Shown: positions 53,348-62,403, counted from the stretch's first letter. The stretch: DNA of 64,000 nt from Streptomyces sp. 2114.4 (GCF_900187385.1 NZ_FYEY01000001.1:3162001-3226000); one strand, 5' to 3'. Notes: generated by a model from the letters alone, not told the origin. Numbers and translations: made by a program.

Positions 53348-54226
53348 GTGACCGTACGTGGTTCCGCGGGGCCGGCTGGCCGCATGCAAATTGCTCGCGG
53401 GCTCAAGGCGTTTCGGGGCCGCGCCGGCTTCACTCAATCCGAGGTGGCGAAGCGCGCCGGCGTCTCCGTGGGCACCGTCAACCGATATGAGACCTGGCAG
53501 GACCGCGCCAAACTCAGACTGCCAACCGTGAGCGCGCTCGCCGATGCGTGCGGCGCCACGGCCCAAGAGCGCGAAGCTCTGGTACTGCTCGTCCGCAATC
53601 AGCAAAACGGCTGGTGGATGGACCATCCGGCGGTGCCGGAGGTCATGGATCCGCTGATGTCGTTCGAGGACGTAGCCGAGTACGAACACGTCTACGCCAA
53701 CGCGTTGGTGCCCGGGCTCCTTCAAACCCCGCGCTATGCACTGGCGGTGCATCAGGCACAGCGCGTCCGCGAGGGTGCGGACGCAATCGAGAGCGCAGTG
53801 GATGCCCGTATCAAACGGCAGGCAATCCTGGATCGCTCGCCCGCGCTGCACCTATGGGTTGTTCTCGATGATGCAGTGCTCCGACGAACGGTCGGCGGAG
53901 CTGACGTCATGGCTGAGCAATTCGAGCATCTGCACGCCATGGCCCAGCGGCCTCAAGTGGACATCCAGGTGCTTCCGTTCACTGTGGGCGCGCATGCGGC
54001 CGGATCCGGAGGACACTTCGTGGTCCTCGGGCGAGAGGATGAGCACGATCCGCTCAACAGCATGAACGTGGTCTACCTCGAACTCCACAAGCGCGGTCTG
54101 TATCTCGACGACCCCACGGAAGTGCAGAACTACAAGCTCATGTTTGATTACCTGCGATCCCAAGCAGCCGACGCCTCGGCCAGCCTCGATCTGCTGGCCG
54201 CAAGACGACAGGAGCTCCACCGATGA
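53348..54226 (+). CDS. XRE-family regulator with DUF5753 domain (module B)
   Basis: The product has 292 aa. The HTH (about 20-75) reads LKAFRGRAGFTQSEVAKRAG, then VSVGTVNRYETWQDR. The DUF5753 domain (about 100-285) has ALVPGLLQTPRYALAVH, WVVLDDAVLRRTVGG and LPFTVGAHAAGSGGHF. GTG 53348 is chosen because GGAGG lies 7 nt upstream; TTG 53342 would be too close. It overlaps the first DUF397 gene by 4 nt and is divergent from the ATPase pair. A parallel version of module A. Targets unknown. Confidence 0.9.
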   Translation: MTVRGSAGPAGRMQIARGLKAFRGRAGFTQSEVAKRAGVSVGTVNRYETWQDRAKLRLPTVSALADACGATAQEREALVLLVRNQQNGWWMDHPAVPEVMDPLMSFEDVAEYEHVYANALVPGLLQTPRYALAVHQAQRVREGADAIESAVDARIKRQAILDRSPALHLWVVLDDAVLRRTVGGADVMAEQFEHLHAMAQRPQVDIQVLPFTVGAHAAGSGGHFVVLGREDEHDPLNSMNVVYLELHKRGLYLDDPTEVQNYKLMFDYLRSQAADASASLDLLAARRQELHR

Positions 54227-54450
54227 ACACCCCGCCAACCGTCGCCCAGCTCGCGACCGCGGGCTGGTTCAAGAGCAGCTACAGCGCCGCCAACAACGAG
54301 TGCGTGGAAGTCGCACATGCCAGGGCGTGGGTCGCCGTCCGAGACTCCAAGGCACCAGACGGGCCCACTTTGGCATTCCCGGCGGCAGCGTTCACGGCGT
54401 TCGTCGACGAAGTGCGGCGCAACGGCGCGCCAGAGCTGACCCATGACTGA
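54223..54450 (+). CDS. DUF397 protein, first copy (module B)
   Basis: The product has 75 aa: GWFKSSYSAANNECVEVAHA, then WVAVRDSKAPDGPTLAFPAAAF and FVDEV. The ATG overlaps the XRE gene by 4 nt and the stop overlaps the second DUF397 gene by 8. It is about two-thirds identical to the next copy, so a recent tandem duplication is likely. A partner of the XRE regulator, by family precedent. Confidence 0.92.
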   Translation: MNTPPTVAQLATAGWFKSSYSAANNECVEVAHARAWVAVRDSKAPDGPTLAFPAAAFTAFVDEVRRNGAPELTHD

Positions 54451-54673
54451 TCACCCGCAGCCCCGGACCGACATACCGGCCTCCGCCTGGTTCAAGAGCA
54501 GCTACAGCGGAGGCGAGGGCAACGAATGCCTAGAGGTCGCCCCTGCCGGGACGCGGGTCGCCATCCGCGACTCCAAGGCCCCCGGCGGCCCCACGCTGGC
54601 ATTCCCGGCGGCAGCCTTCGCGGCGTTCGTCGACGAAGTCCGAGGCGCCTCGGCCGACGGCCGCTTGGTGTGA
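54443..54673 (+). CDS. DUF397 protein, second copy (module B)
   Basis: The product has 76 aa: AWFKSSYSGGEGNECLEVAP, then VAIRDSKAPGGPTLAFPAAAF and FVDEVRG. It overlaps the first copy by 8 bases and is followed after 27 bases by a strong bidirectional terminator. The two proteins share the core but differ in N- and C-termini, so they could bind distinct surfaces of the regulator. Family function not established. Confidence 0.92.
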   Translation: MTDHPQPRTDIPASAWFKSSYSGGEGNECLEVAPAGTRVAIRDSKAPGGPTLAFPAAAFAAFVDEVRGASADGRLV

Positions 54674-54700
54674 CGTAGCAGCAAGAGCCCAGACAGACAG

Positions 54701-54750
54701 CTCGTGGTGAAGGGGGCCTCCCGTCGGCGGGAGGCCCCCTTCATCACGAG
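54701..54750. terminator. strong terminator after module B
   Basis: A 23-bp stem with one G-T position (arms 54701-54723 and 54728-54750) and a TCGG tetraloop. Its extra-stable loop and length suit factor-independent termination in Streptomyces without a T-run. It separates module B from the secreted protein genes. Confidence 0.85.
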
Positions 54751-54997
54751 GCGGCCGGGCTCCGTACCTCGAATTGCGATGGCCGCCTCGGGCCGGCGCG
54801 CGGTCAGGTCGTGCGCTCCAGCTCCGTCATCGCGGCTCGACGCCCACGCATTCAGGCGCTCCAGCGGAATGTTCATAGGACAAGAGCTCGGGCTATACGG
54901 GCCGCGGTGGCTGGAATCTCGCTGCTGACTGTCCCTCTTCCCAGGAAATAACCTGCTCCGACACACATCGCGTACAAAATCACGTGAAAGGAAACCC

Positions 54998-55588
54998 GTG
55001 AGTCAGTTGTCGCGAATCAGCAGACGCGCGTTGGCGCTCGCGAGCGCCGGCCTCCTGTCCGTGGGGCTCGGCACTGTATCGGCCACCGACGCGAGCGCTG
55101 CCCCGAGGGCGGACGTCGTCATCATCGACGGCTACACCAGAACGGTGCGGGAGTCGGCCGGAACTCCCGTCGAGTGCCCGGCTTATCAGGTCCTGATCGG
55201 CCGGGCACACAGTGGGGACGAGAACGGCAACACCACGTACTACTGCGGATTCATCCTCATCCACGACGAACTCGTCCAGGTGAGCGGGCCGACCTGGAGC
55301 AGTTCCCAAAGGGAGAGCGGATCATTCTTCTCCGCCCCACCGCCCAATCGGGCCCTGTCCGGCAGGCAGCACAGCGGGGACGAGAACGGTCAGACAAGGT
55401 ATGCCACCGCCTCGTTGACCTGGCAGGGGCGAAACGTACACCTGACCTCCTACCGCTGGACCCCAGGCCAGAGGGAAAGTTCCAGCCACTCGAAGGCAGG
55501 CCCGGAAGAAGTCATGGTCGGCCGGCAGCACAACGGAGACGAGAACGGTCAGACCTACTACCAGTACGCCAGGGTCTCCCTGGGATAG
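54998..55588 (+). CDS. secreted protein with three GDENG repeats
   Basis: The product has 196 aa. A Sec signal (about 1-35) has a basic start, a hydrophobic core LALASAGLLSVGLGTVSA and an Ala-rich cleavage region. The mature protein is three units of about 53 aa: GRAHSGDENGNTTY (68), GRQHSGDENGQTRY (122) and GRQHNGDENGQTYY (175), alternating with WSSSQRES and WTPGQRES. Two Cys (60 and 83) may bond. The DENG loops look calcium- or ligand-binding, an inference. GTG 54998 has AAAGGAAA 6 nt upstream. Related repeats are common in Streptomyces exoproteins of unknown role. Confidence 0.75.
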   Translation: MSQLSRISRRALALASAGLLSVGLGTVSATDASAAPRADVVIIDGYTRTVRESAGTPVECPAYQVLIGRAHSGDENGNTTYYCGFILIHDELVQVSGPTWSSSQRESGSFFSAPPPNRALSGRQHSGDENGQTRYATASLTWQGRNVHLTSYRWTPGQRESSSHSKAGPEEVMVGRQHNGDENGQTYYQYARVSLG

Positions 55589-55700
55589 ATCAGCTGGTTT
55601 TCACTGCCTGAGGTCCTCTCCGACAGCAAAAACCGCCACCACAGGGTGAGCAGTCAGGAAACGGTCTGCCGGTTTACCGGCAGACCGTCACCACGAAGCA

Positions 55701-57017
55701 TCAAGACCGGCTCAGGGGCTCCAGGTGCATGCCCTCCACTCCTTGGCCGCGACTGTTGAGGCACGTGTACTCGACACGGCGCCCCGTGGGACTTGTCAGG
55801 CCGTAGAAATCCTTCAGGCACCTTCCCAGCACCTTCTGGCCATAGGAGTTGGGGTGGAAGGACTCCTCTACCTGCCCCTGTGCATGAGAAATTCCCGCGG
55901 AAAGGAAGCGCATCCACTCTGCGTCCCTGCTGGGAATGGGACTGGCCAGCGTGTCACCGGCCCTGGCATGACGAACCCCCTTGGCGCAGACCTCGTGACC
56001 ATCGAAAGCCCACTGGAGATCCAGATAGTGGACGTTCTTCTCGGCCGCGACTCCCTCCAGCATGTCGGCGATACCCTTCACCACGTCGATGCGCGCCCAA
56101 TTGGTGTCCTCGTTGTAGAACGGGCATCCGCCTGGGCTGTAGCGACTGGAGGAGAAGCTCACGCCCTGTGAGTACCGGTAGCTGGAGGACAGGGGAACCG
56201 GCGACGGGTACGACTGCATGGCCAATGCGTAAGAGCCGTCCGAGTGCCCCGCCTCCCGCATTACCCTGCGAACCTGATCAATCACATTTTTTACCTTGTT
56301 CGGAACTTCTCTTTGCAATTTCTCCTTGAGGTCCCAGTCGTAGACTTTCCAGCAGTACTGCCCGACCGGATTGGAAAGAAATCTCGTGATGCAACTCCTG
56401 ATGATGTCGCTGAATCCGAGATCATTTCCGCTGATGGAGATCTGAACCAGCTTGATGTCGTATGTTCTTGCGAGGTCTCGCAGCTGGTCCGCCTGGGGCC
56501 ACTCCCCTTTGAAGGACACTCCGCCTGCCGCCGCGGGCAAGATATTGCCGGTCACTGCGCCTGAGCAGGCAAGATTGAACTTACGATCCACGGGGATGCC
56601 CGATTCCATGATCTCCGCGACATCCGATCTGTGGCAGCCGTTCTCCTTTCCGGTCGTCGGATCCAGGTACGATCCGTTCACGTATACCCGGTTCGGATCT
56701 TTCCGGCATCCACCGGAGCCGCATACGGTGGCGCGGTCCGTTCCGAACATACTGTCCGTCTGGCTGTAGGCCATATCGACGTTGCCCTGCCACCTTCCCC
56801 CCTCCCCCGAGATGAAGCTGTCGCCGAGCGACACGATTGCGGTGGGCTTTCCTCTGTGGCTGCCAGACCCGGTCGGTGCCGCTGAGGAATCGACTGACGA
56901 TGCCGCCAGACAGACCGGCAGGAGCGCGGCGACCACCGTTACCGCAAGGGATTTGCGAGGGATGCATAATGCAAGGCGAGAATTCTTTCGACGGCCAGAG
57001 CTCATAGCGTCCTGCAC
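55701..57017 (-). CDS. secreted SGNH/GDSL hydrolase, low GC
   Basis: The product has 438 aa. An N-terminal signal (basic, then LAVTVVAALLPVCLAASSVDSSAA) exports it. SGNH blocks: catalytic Ser67 in VSLGDSFISGEGG, the block III Asn in QISISGNDLGFSD, and the catalytic His388 in EESFHPNSYGQKV. Several Cys (CGSGGC, CHRSD, NLACSG) suggest disulfides. It resembles lipase/esterase exoenzymes. GTG 57017 is chosen for AGGGGG 5 nt upstream; ATG 57005 is possible. Sampled GC is about 42-55 %, far below the chromosome, and rare codons abound, so horizontal origin is likely. Confidence 0.85.
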   Translation of the reverse strand: MQDAMSSGRRKNSRLALCIPRKSLAVTVVAALLPVCLAASSVDSSAAPTGSGSHRGKPTAIVSLGDSFISGEGGRWQGNVDMAYSQTDSMFGTDRATVCGSGGCRKDPNRVYVNGSYLDPTTGKENGCHRSDVAEIMESGIPVDRKFNLACSGAVTGNILPAAAGGVSFKGEWPQADQLRDLARTYDIKLVQISISGNDLGFSDIIRSCITRFLSNPVGQYCWKVYDWDLKEKLQREVPNKVKNVIDQVRRVMREAGHSDGSYALAMQSYPSPVPLSSSYRYSQGVSFSSSRYSPGGCPFYNEDTNWARIDVVKGIADMLEGVAAEKNVHYLDLQWAFDGHEVCAKGVRHARAGDTLASPIPSRDAEWMRFLSAGISHAQGQVEESFHPNSYGQKVLGRCLKDFYGLTSPTGRRVEYTCLNSRGQGVEGMHLEPLSRS

Positions 57018-57456
57018 GGCTTCCCCCTGCATCCGTAGGTGCCTTCTCCGGCAATGACCCGAGCGGCGGATCCACGGTACGCCCCCCATATGGATGGGGA
57101 GAGAAGGCTTTCGGGCCAGATTTCTGCAATGCCGAACCGGAAAAGCGTGGCGCGGAATCATTTATTTGATGATCCGGTCCCGGCGGCCTGCGGGCCTTTT
57201 CCGGCTGCCCGGGAGCCCGAAGGGGGGCCGACGGCGCCGCCGCGGGCCGGCCGGACGGCTACCGTCCAGCGAGAACGCCGGCCCGGCATCCGAACCGCGG
57301 TGCGGCGGCAGACGGATCAGGTGGCCGGTATCTGCCCGCGGATTTTCGCCATCACCGCGATGTCCGACTCAAGAACCCGTGCACACCCTCAAGACCCCGT
57401 GCACACCTCGCACAGGCCGACTTGCCACCCGTACCCCCGCCCGGAACGATGGTTGG
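57018..57456. other. 439-base divergent intergenic region
   Basis: It holds the promoters of the SGNH and tricorn genes. A tandem pair of 20-bp direct repeats (57368-57387 and 57388-57407, one mismatch, CTCAAGA-N-CCCGTGCACACC) lies 50 bases upstream of the tricorn start and could be a regulator site. No coding frame is convincing here. Confidence 0.6.
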
Positions 57457-60400
57457 GTGAGCGATGTACCCGAGGACGTCGGGCCGCGCCCGGAGTCGGA
57501 ACCCGCCAAGGTCCGCGGGCGGCTGCGCCGGGGGCCGACCGCCACGGGCCCGCCGGGGGTGTCCGGCGGTGCTTATCTGCGGTATCCGCATCTGCACGAT
57601 GACCTGCTCTGTTTCGCCGCCGAGGACGACCTGTGGATCGCCCCGATCGCACCGGAGGGCGAGGAGCCCGGACGCGCCTGGCGGCTGACCGTGGACCGGA
57701 CCCGGGTCGGCCACCCCCGCTTCTCCCCCGACGGCACGCACATCGCCTTCACCACCTGGCGCAGTCTCGACCCGGAGGTCCATCTCGCGCCGGTCGACGG
57801 CGGCCCGGCCCGGCGGCTGACGTACTGGGGCAGTACCGATGCCCGGGTCTGCGGGTGGACACCGCCCGACCACGAGGGACAGCCGCACATCCTCGCGGTC
57901 TCCTCGCACGGCCAGCCGTTCTCGTACTACTCGTGGGCCTACAGCCTGCCCACCGACGGCAGCCCCGGCGGCAAGCTACCCTGGGGGCCGGTCTCCGATA
58001 TTGCGGTCGCCGACTTCGAAGGGGAGCACCGCACCCTGCTGCTGAGCGGCAAACCGCCGCACGAGCCCGCCTCCTGGAAGCGCTACCGGGGCGGCGCGAT
58101 GGGCCGGATGTGGCTGCACGGCACCCGGCTGCTGCCGGATCTGTACGGGCACCTCGACTCGGTGATGTTCGTCGGCGGCCGGGTCGCGTTTCTCTCCGAC
58201 CACGAGGGCATCGGCAACGTCTACTCCTGCCTGCCCGACAGCACCGATCTGCGCCGGCACACCGACCACGCCGACTTCTACGCCCGGCACGCCTCCAGCG
58301 ACGGCTCGCGCATCGTCTACCAGTGCGCCGGCGACCTCTGGCTGATCGACGGCCTGGGACCGGACGCCGTCCCGCGCAAGCTGGCCGTGCGGCTGGGCGG
58401 GCCGCGGGCGGGGCGGCGGACCTACCAGGTACCGGCCGCCTCGCACGTCACCGGGCTCGCGGTGGACACCACCGGGCGGGCCAGCGCGGTCGGCGTACGC
58501 GGCAGCCTGTACTGGCTCACCCACCGCGACGGCCCGGCCCGCACCATTCACGACACCCCGGGCGTACGGGTCCGGCTGCCCGAAATGCTGGGTTCCACCG
58601 GCCGGATCGCGTACATCACCGATGCCGAGGGCGAGGACGCCATCGAGATCACCAACCTGCCGCGGGCCGGCGCGCCTGGCGAACCGCGCCGGCTGGCCGC
58701 CGGTGAGCTGGGCCGGGTCCACGAGATGACCTCCGCACCGGACGGGGAGCGGCTGGCGGTGGCCTCCCACGACGGCAGGCTGCTGCTGGTGGACGTGTCC
58801 CGCCCGGAGGAAGGGGCGCCCGGGGTGGGGGCAGGCGAGGAGGACCGGGCCGCCGAGGCGGAGGCCGCCGGGCCCGGTGGCGTCACCGAGCTGATCCGCT
58901 CCGCCAACGGCCCGGTCCGCGACCTGGCGTTCTCCCCCGACTCGCGCTGGATGACCTGGTCGCACCCCGGCATCGGCCGGACGCTGCGGCAGATCAAGGT
59001 GGCCCGGCTGTCCGACGGGCACATCGTGGACGTCACCAACGGCCGGTTCGAGGACGAGCAGCCGGTGTTCACCCGCGACGGCCGCTATCTGGCGTTCCTG
59101 TCCTGGCGCGGCTTCGACCCGGTCTATGACGTGCACACCGGCGACCTGTCGTTCCCGCTGGGCTGCCGCCCCTACCTCGTACCGCTGTCGTCGGCGACCC
59201 CCTCCCCCTTCGCGCTGTCCCCCGAGGGCCGGCCGGCGGCGGGCGGACTGGACCCGGACGAGATCCCTCCGCCGTCGGACGAGGGGCCGGTACTGGTGGA
59301 GGTGGAGGGGCTGGAGAACCGCGTCACCCCGTTCCCGGTGGCCGCGTCCAAGTACTCCTCCCTGGATCCGGTCAGCGGCGGCGGGCTGGTCTGGCTGCGC
59401 TGGCCGATCTCCGGCGCGCTGGGCGAGACCTTCGCCAACCCGGCCGACACCTCGGGCCGGCCCACCCTCGAACACTTCGATCTGACCAAGGCGCGGCGCA
59501 CCGAACTCACCAGCTCGCTGGACGCGTTCGCGCTCAGCGGCGACGGCACGCGGCTGGTCGTCAACGACGAGGGCGACCTGCGCGCGGTGCCTGCGACCGA
59601 GCCGCCGGACAGCGACTCGACGGTCTTCCTGGACCTGCGGCGCATCCTGCACGACGTCGATCCGGTGGCGGAGTGGCACCAGGCGTTCGACGAGGCGGGC
59701 CGGATCACCCGGACCTACTTCTGGGACCCGCAGATGTGCGGCCTCGACTGGGACGCGGTGCTCGCGCAGTACCGGCCGCTGCTCGAACGGGTCGCCTCCC
59801 CGGACGAGTTCGCCGATCTGCTGCGCGAGGTGATGGGCGAGCTGGGCACGTCGCACGCCTATGTCGTGGGCGCCCGGCGCAACGAGGGGCCGCCGCACTA
59901 CCAGCGAGCCATGGGCCTGCTCGGCGCCAACCTCGTGTGCCGCGACGGCCATTGGGTGGTGACCCGGATCCTGCCCGGCGAGTCCTCGGACTCCAAGGCC
60001 CGCTCCCCGCTCGCGGGTACGGGCATCCGTGAGGGCGCGGCGCTCACCCATGTCGACGGCCGCGGGGTGGACCCGGTGGCCGGCCCGTATCCGCTGCTGG
60101 CCGCGGCCGGCGGCACCACCGTCGAGCTGACCTTCTCCCCGCCGGAGGGCGAGGGCCCGCCGCGCCGGGTCGCGGTGGTCCCGCTGATCGACGAACGGCC
60201 GCTGCGCTACCAGGACTGGGTGGCCAAACGCCGCGCCGTGGTACGGGAGTTGAGTGGCGGCCGGTGCGGCTATCTGCACATCCCCGACATGGGCGGCTCC
60301 GGCTGGGCGCAGTTCAACCGCGATCTGCGGATGGAGGTCTCCCGGCCCGCGCTGATCGTGGACGTACGGGGCAACGCGGGCGGCAACATCTCCGAGCTGG

Positions 60401-60915
60401 TGATCGAGAAGCTGACCCGCACCATCATGGGCTGGGACCTGACCCGCGACGCCGAGCCCGTCTCGTACACCAGCAACGCCCCGCGCGGGCCGGTGGTGGC
60501 GGTCGCCGACGAGATGACCTCGTCCGACGGCGACATGATCACCGCGGCCTTCAAGCTCCTGGGCATCGGCCCGGTGGTCGGCATGCGGACCTGGGGCGGG
60601 GTGGTCGGAATGACCGGCCGGCACCGGCTCGCCGACGGCACCGCGATCACCGTCCCGATGAATGCCGCGTGGTTCCGGCTCTACGGCTGGGGCGTGGAGA
60701 ACCACGGCGTCGAGGTCGACATCGAGGCGCTGCGCTCCCCGCTGCACTGGGCCGAGGGCCGGCATCCGCAGCTGGGCGTCGCGGTGCGCACGGTGCTGGA
60801 GCTACTGGAGCGGCATCCGGCGTCGGCCCCTCCGGACCTGTCGGACGCGCCGGACCGGCGGCGGCCGCCACTGCCGCCGCGGAGCGGGGGCGCGGAGGAG
60901 GCGGCGGGGGCCTGA
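57457..60915 (+). CDS. tricorn-type protease (peptidase S41)
   Basis: The product has 1152 aa, close to tricorn size. The N-terminal about 700 residues are beta-propeller repeats with TolB-like FSPDGTHIAF and FSPDSRWMTW units that gate and filter peptides. A helical domain, a PDZ domain (about 840-920, GIREGAALTHVDGRGV) and the S41 catalytic domain follow. The catalytic His is H800 in LGTSHAYV and the Ser is in EMTSSDGDMI (about 1022-1023). It degrades peptides released by the proteasome or ClpP in the cytoplasm. GTG 57457 follows a weak AACGAT but has no ribosome site, so it may be leaderless. The C-terminal tail is Pro/Gly-rich. Confidence 0.9.
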   Translation: MSDVPEDVGPRPESEPAKVRGRLRRGPTATGPPGVSGGAYLRYPHLHDDLLCFAAEDDLWIAPIAPEGEEPGRAWRLTVDRTRVGHPRFSPDGTHIAFTTWRSLDPEVHLAPVDGGPARRLTYWGSTDARVCGWTPPDHEGQPHILAVSSHGQPFSYYSWAYSLPTDGSPGGKLPWGPVSDIAVADFEGEHRTLLLSGKPPHEPASWKRYRGGAMGRMWLHGTRLLPDLYGHLDSVMFVGGRVAFLSDHEGIGNVYSCLPDSTDLRRHTDHADFYARHASSDGSRIVYQCAGDLWLIDGLGPDAVPRKLAVRLGGPRAGRRTYQVPAASHVTGLAVDTTGRASAVGVRGSLYWLTHRDGPARTIHDTPGVRVRLPEMLGSTGRIAYITDAEGEDAIEITNLPRAGAPGEPRRLAAGELGRVHEMTSAPDGERLAVASHDGRLLLVDVSRPEEGAPGVGAGEEDRAAEAEAAGPGGVTELIRSANGPVRDLAFSPDSRWMTWSHPGIGRTLRQIKVARLSDGHIVDVTNGRFEDEQPVFTRDGRYLAFLSWRGFDPVYDVHTGDLSFPLGCRPYLVPLSSATPSPFALSPEGRPAAGGLDPDEIPPPSDEGPVLVEVEGLENRVTPFPVAASKYSSLDPVSGGGLVWLRWPISGALGETFANPADTSGRPTLEHFDLTKARRTELTSSLDAFALSGDGTRLVVNDEGDLRAVPATEPPDSDSTVFLDLRRILHDVDPVAEWHQAFDEAGRITRTYFWDPQMCGLDWDAVLAQYRPLLERVASPDEFADLLREVMGELGTSHAYVVGARRNEGPPHYQRAMGLLGANLVCRDGHWVVTRILPGESSDSKARSPLAGTGIREGAALTHVDGRGVDPVAGPYPLLAAAGGTTVELTFSPPEGEGPPRRVAVVPLIDERPLRYQDWVAKRRAVVRELSGGRCGYLHIPDMGGSGWAQFNRDLRMEVSRPALIVDVRGNAGGNISELVIEKLTRTIMGWDLTRDAEPVSYTSNAPRGPVVAVADEMTSSDGDMITAAFKLLGIGPVVGMRTWGGVVGMTGRHRLADGTAITVPMNAAWFRLYGWGVENHGVEVDIEALRSPLHWAEGRHPQLGVAVRTVLELLERHPASAPPDLSDAPDRRRPPLPPRSGGAEEAAGA

Positions 60916-61203
60916 ACTCCCCACACTCCACGGGCCAGAGGACTACCTGACACCTGGTCAGCCTGACACGGCCACAACGCCCTCCCCGTCATCCCTCCCC
61001 CTTCCCGGACGGCCTCACCGTCGCCTGCCCTGACGGTCCGGCACCCCTTCCGACCTGCCCGGACAGCCGGATCCCGGTCCGGCACAGCGGATCGAATCTC
61101 TGTCACGTTCCCATTACATGGGGGTCGTATTCTTCCCGGCCGGGGCACCTGCAGCAGCTGCACGAGCCCCGCCAACGCCCCCCATCTCAACGGAGTTACA
61201 CCC

Positions 61204-61833
61204 ATGGGAATCCGTCGACGGATCGCCCCGCTGGCCGCCGCGCTGGCACTGACCGGCGGCCTGGTCGCCGCCCAAGCCGCCCCCGCGCTGGCCGCCCAGC
61301 CGGCGTCCCAGCAGACCGCAGGAAAGGCTGCGGCCGGCGGTACGTACCTCTACTTCGACAAGAACCAGAGCGACCCCGGCAAGTCGACCCTCTCCTTGAT
61401 GCAGAGCGTTCCCGACGCCCGCGACACGGTGCTCGCCAAGTACCGTGCGGGCTCCGGCGACGGCGGCCGCAACGGCAAGGACGAGTGCGCCAGTTCCCAG
61501 GGCTGGCTGCCGAACGGGACCTACCAGGTACTGGCCCACGACGCGCACTACAACGGCGGGGACGAAGGGGTCAACGGGAAGGTGATACACGTCCAGGACA
61601 AGGTGTGCGAGAACGGCCGGACCACGCGCGCCGAGCTGTTCGTGCACAGCGAGATGTGGCCCGAGGGCAGCCAGGCGTCCGCCGAGCCCGGCCAGGACAA
61701 CCCCTACCGCTGGGACGGCGCCGGTGACTACCGCTCGCTGGGCTGCATCAAGCTGAAGCCGGCCGACATCGGGAACCTCTTCGACAAGGCCGGGCAGTAC
61801 GGGTGGCCGACGGAGCTCAAGGTCGTCGCCTGA
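61204..61833 (+). CDS. secreted L,D-transpeptidase-like protein
   Basis: The product has 209 aa. A signal peptide (about 1-30, ending ALAAQPAS) exports it. The mature domain has the YkuD-like catalytic arrangement: His in ELFVHSEMWPEGS and the motif S-L-G-C-I-K in DYRSLGCIKLKPAD, with the Cys as nucleophile. A TYLYFDKNQ start and NGTYQVLAHDAHYNGG fit a beta fold. It would cross-link or trim peptidoglycan outside the cell. ATG 61204 has CGGAG 11 nt upstream. A strong terminator follows. It could instead be a non-catalytic paralogue; the family call is moderate. Confidence 0.72.
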   Translation: MGIRRRIAPLAAALALTGGLVAAQAAPALAAQPASQQTAGKAAAGGTYLYFDKNQSDPGKSTLSLMQSVPDARDTVLAKYRAGSGDGGRNGKDECASSQGWLPNGTYQVLAHDAHYNGGDEGVNGKVIHVQDKVCENGRTTRAELFVHSEMWPEGSQASAEPGQDNPYRWDGAGDYRSLGCIKLKPADIGNLFDKAGQYGWPTELKVVA

Positions 61834-61853
61834 TCGTGAGCTGACAATGCGGT

Positions 61854-61883
61854 GGGGCGCACCCGGTCGACCGGGTGCGCCCC
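61854..61883. terminator. perfect 30-bp palindromic terminator
   Basis: GGGGCGCACCCGGTC is followed directly by its inverse complement (GACCGGGTGCGCCCC), then TTC. It lies 20 bases after the L,D-transpeptidase-like gene and can also end the opposing minus-strand gene at 61934. Confidence 0.85.
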
Positions 61884-61933
61884 TTCACGCATGACGCGTA
61901 CGTCGCCGCGCGTGAGGTTCAGGACGAGCCGTG

Positions 61934-62188
61934 TCAGCTCTGGAAGCGGCCCTCGGCGGCGTCCATCGCGTCCTGGGCGGGACGGCCGCCCTGCTGGCCA
62001 CGGTCACGCGGCTGCTGGCCGCCCTGACGCTGGCCGCCACGCTCCTGGTCCTGGCGCTGACCGCCGTGCTCACGGTCCTGGCGCTGACCACCGCGCTCGT
62101 GACCCTGCTCGCGAGCGTCGCTCCGGGCGTTCTGCGCCTGGTTCTTGAGCTCGTTGGCCTTGTCCTGGAACTGGTCCTTGATGCCCAT
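61934..62188 (-). CDS. small Gln/Arg-rich hydrophilic protein
   Basis: The product has 84 aa. It starts MGIKDQFQDKANELKNQAQN, like stress-linked CsbD/LEA-type helices, then has the repeats GGQRQDREH, GGQRQDQER and GGQRQGG. ATG 62188 has TAGGAGTG 6 nt upstream. No Cys, membrane segment or enzyme motif. It is likely an intrinsically disordered protectant or nucleic-acid-associated protein. Its C-terminus is DAMDAAEGRFQS. Confidence 0.7.
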   Translation of the reverse strand: MGIKDQFQDKANELKNQAQNARSDAREQGHERGGQRQDREHGGQRQDQERGGQRQGGQQPRDRGQQGGRPAQDAMDAAEGRFQS

Positions 62189-62403
62189 GCTGTTCACTCC
62201 TAGTGGGGTGTAGGGGGGTTGGGCCCCGTTCAGCGTGACACGCCCGGACATTGCTCGCATTTCGATCACGGATGGCTACGCTCCGTGACGTACACGGGTC
62301 GGTCGCCGGCCGCTCACCCGGCCCACACCAGGCACCGGCCGGCCGCTCAGGGGCGGCTCCGGCGCAGCTCAGGGCCTCCACCCAGGCCGTTCGCCGCCCG
62401 GTC

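Noticed and set aside
57976..60765. A 929-codon minus-strand frame opposite the tricorn gene
   Set aside because: It is antisense to a protein with complete propeller, PDZ and S41 motifs.
61931..62203. A hydrophobic Leu/Ala-rich plus-strand frame
   Set aside because: It is antisense to the Gln-rich gene at 61934-62188. CAG-type codons read backwards give Leu, which explains the apparent membrane protein.
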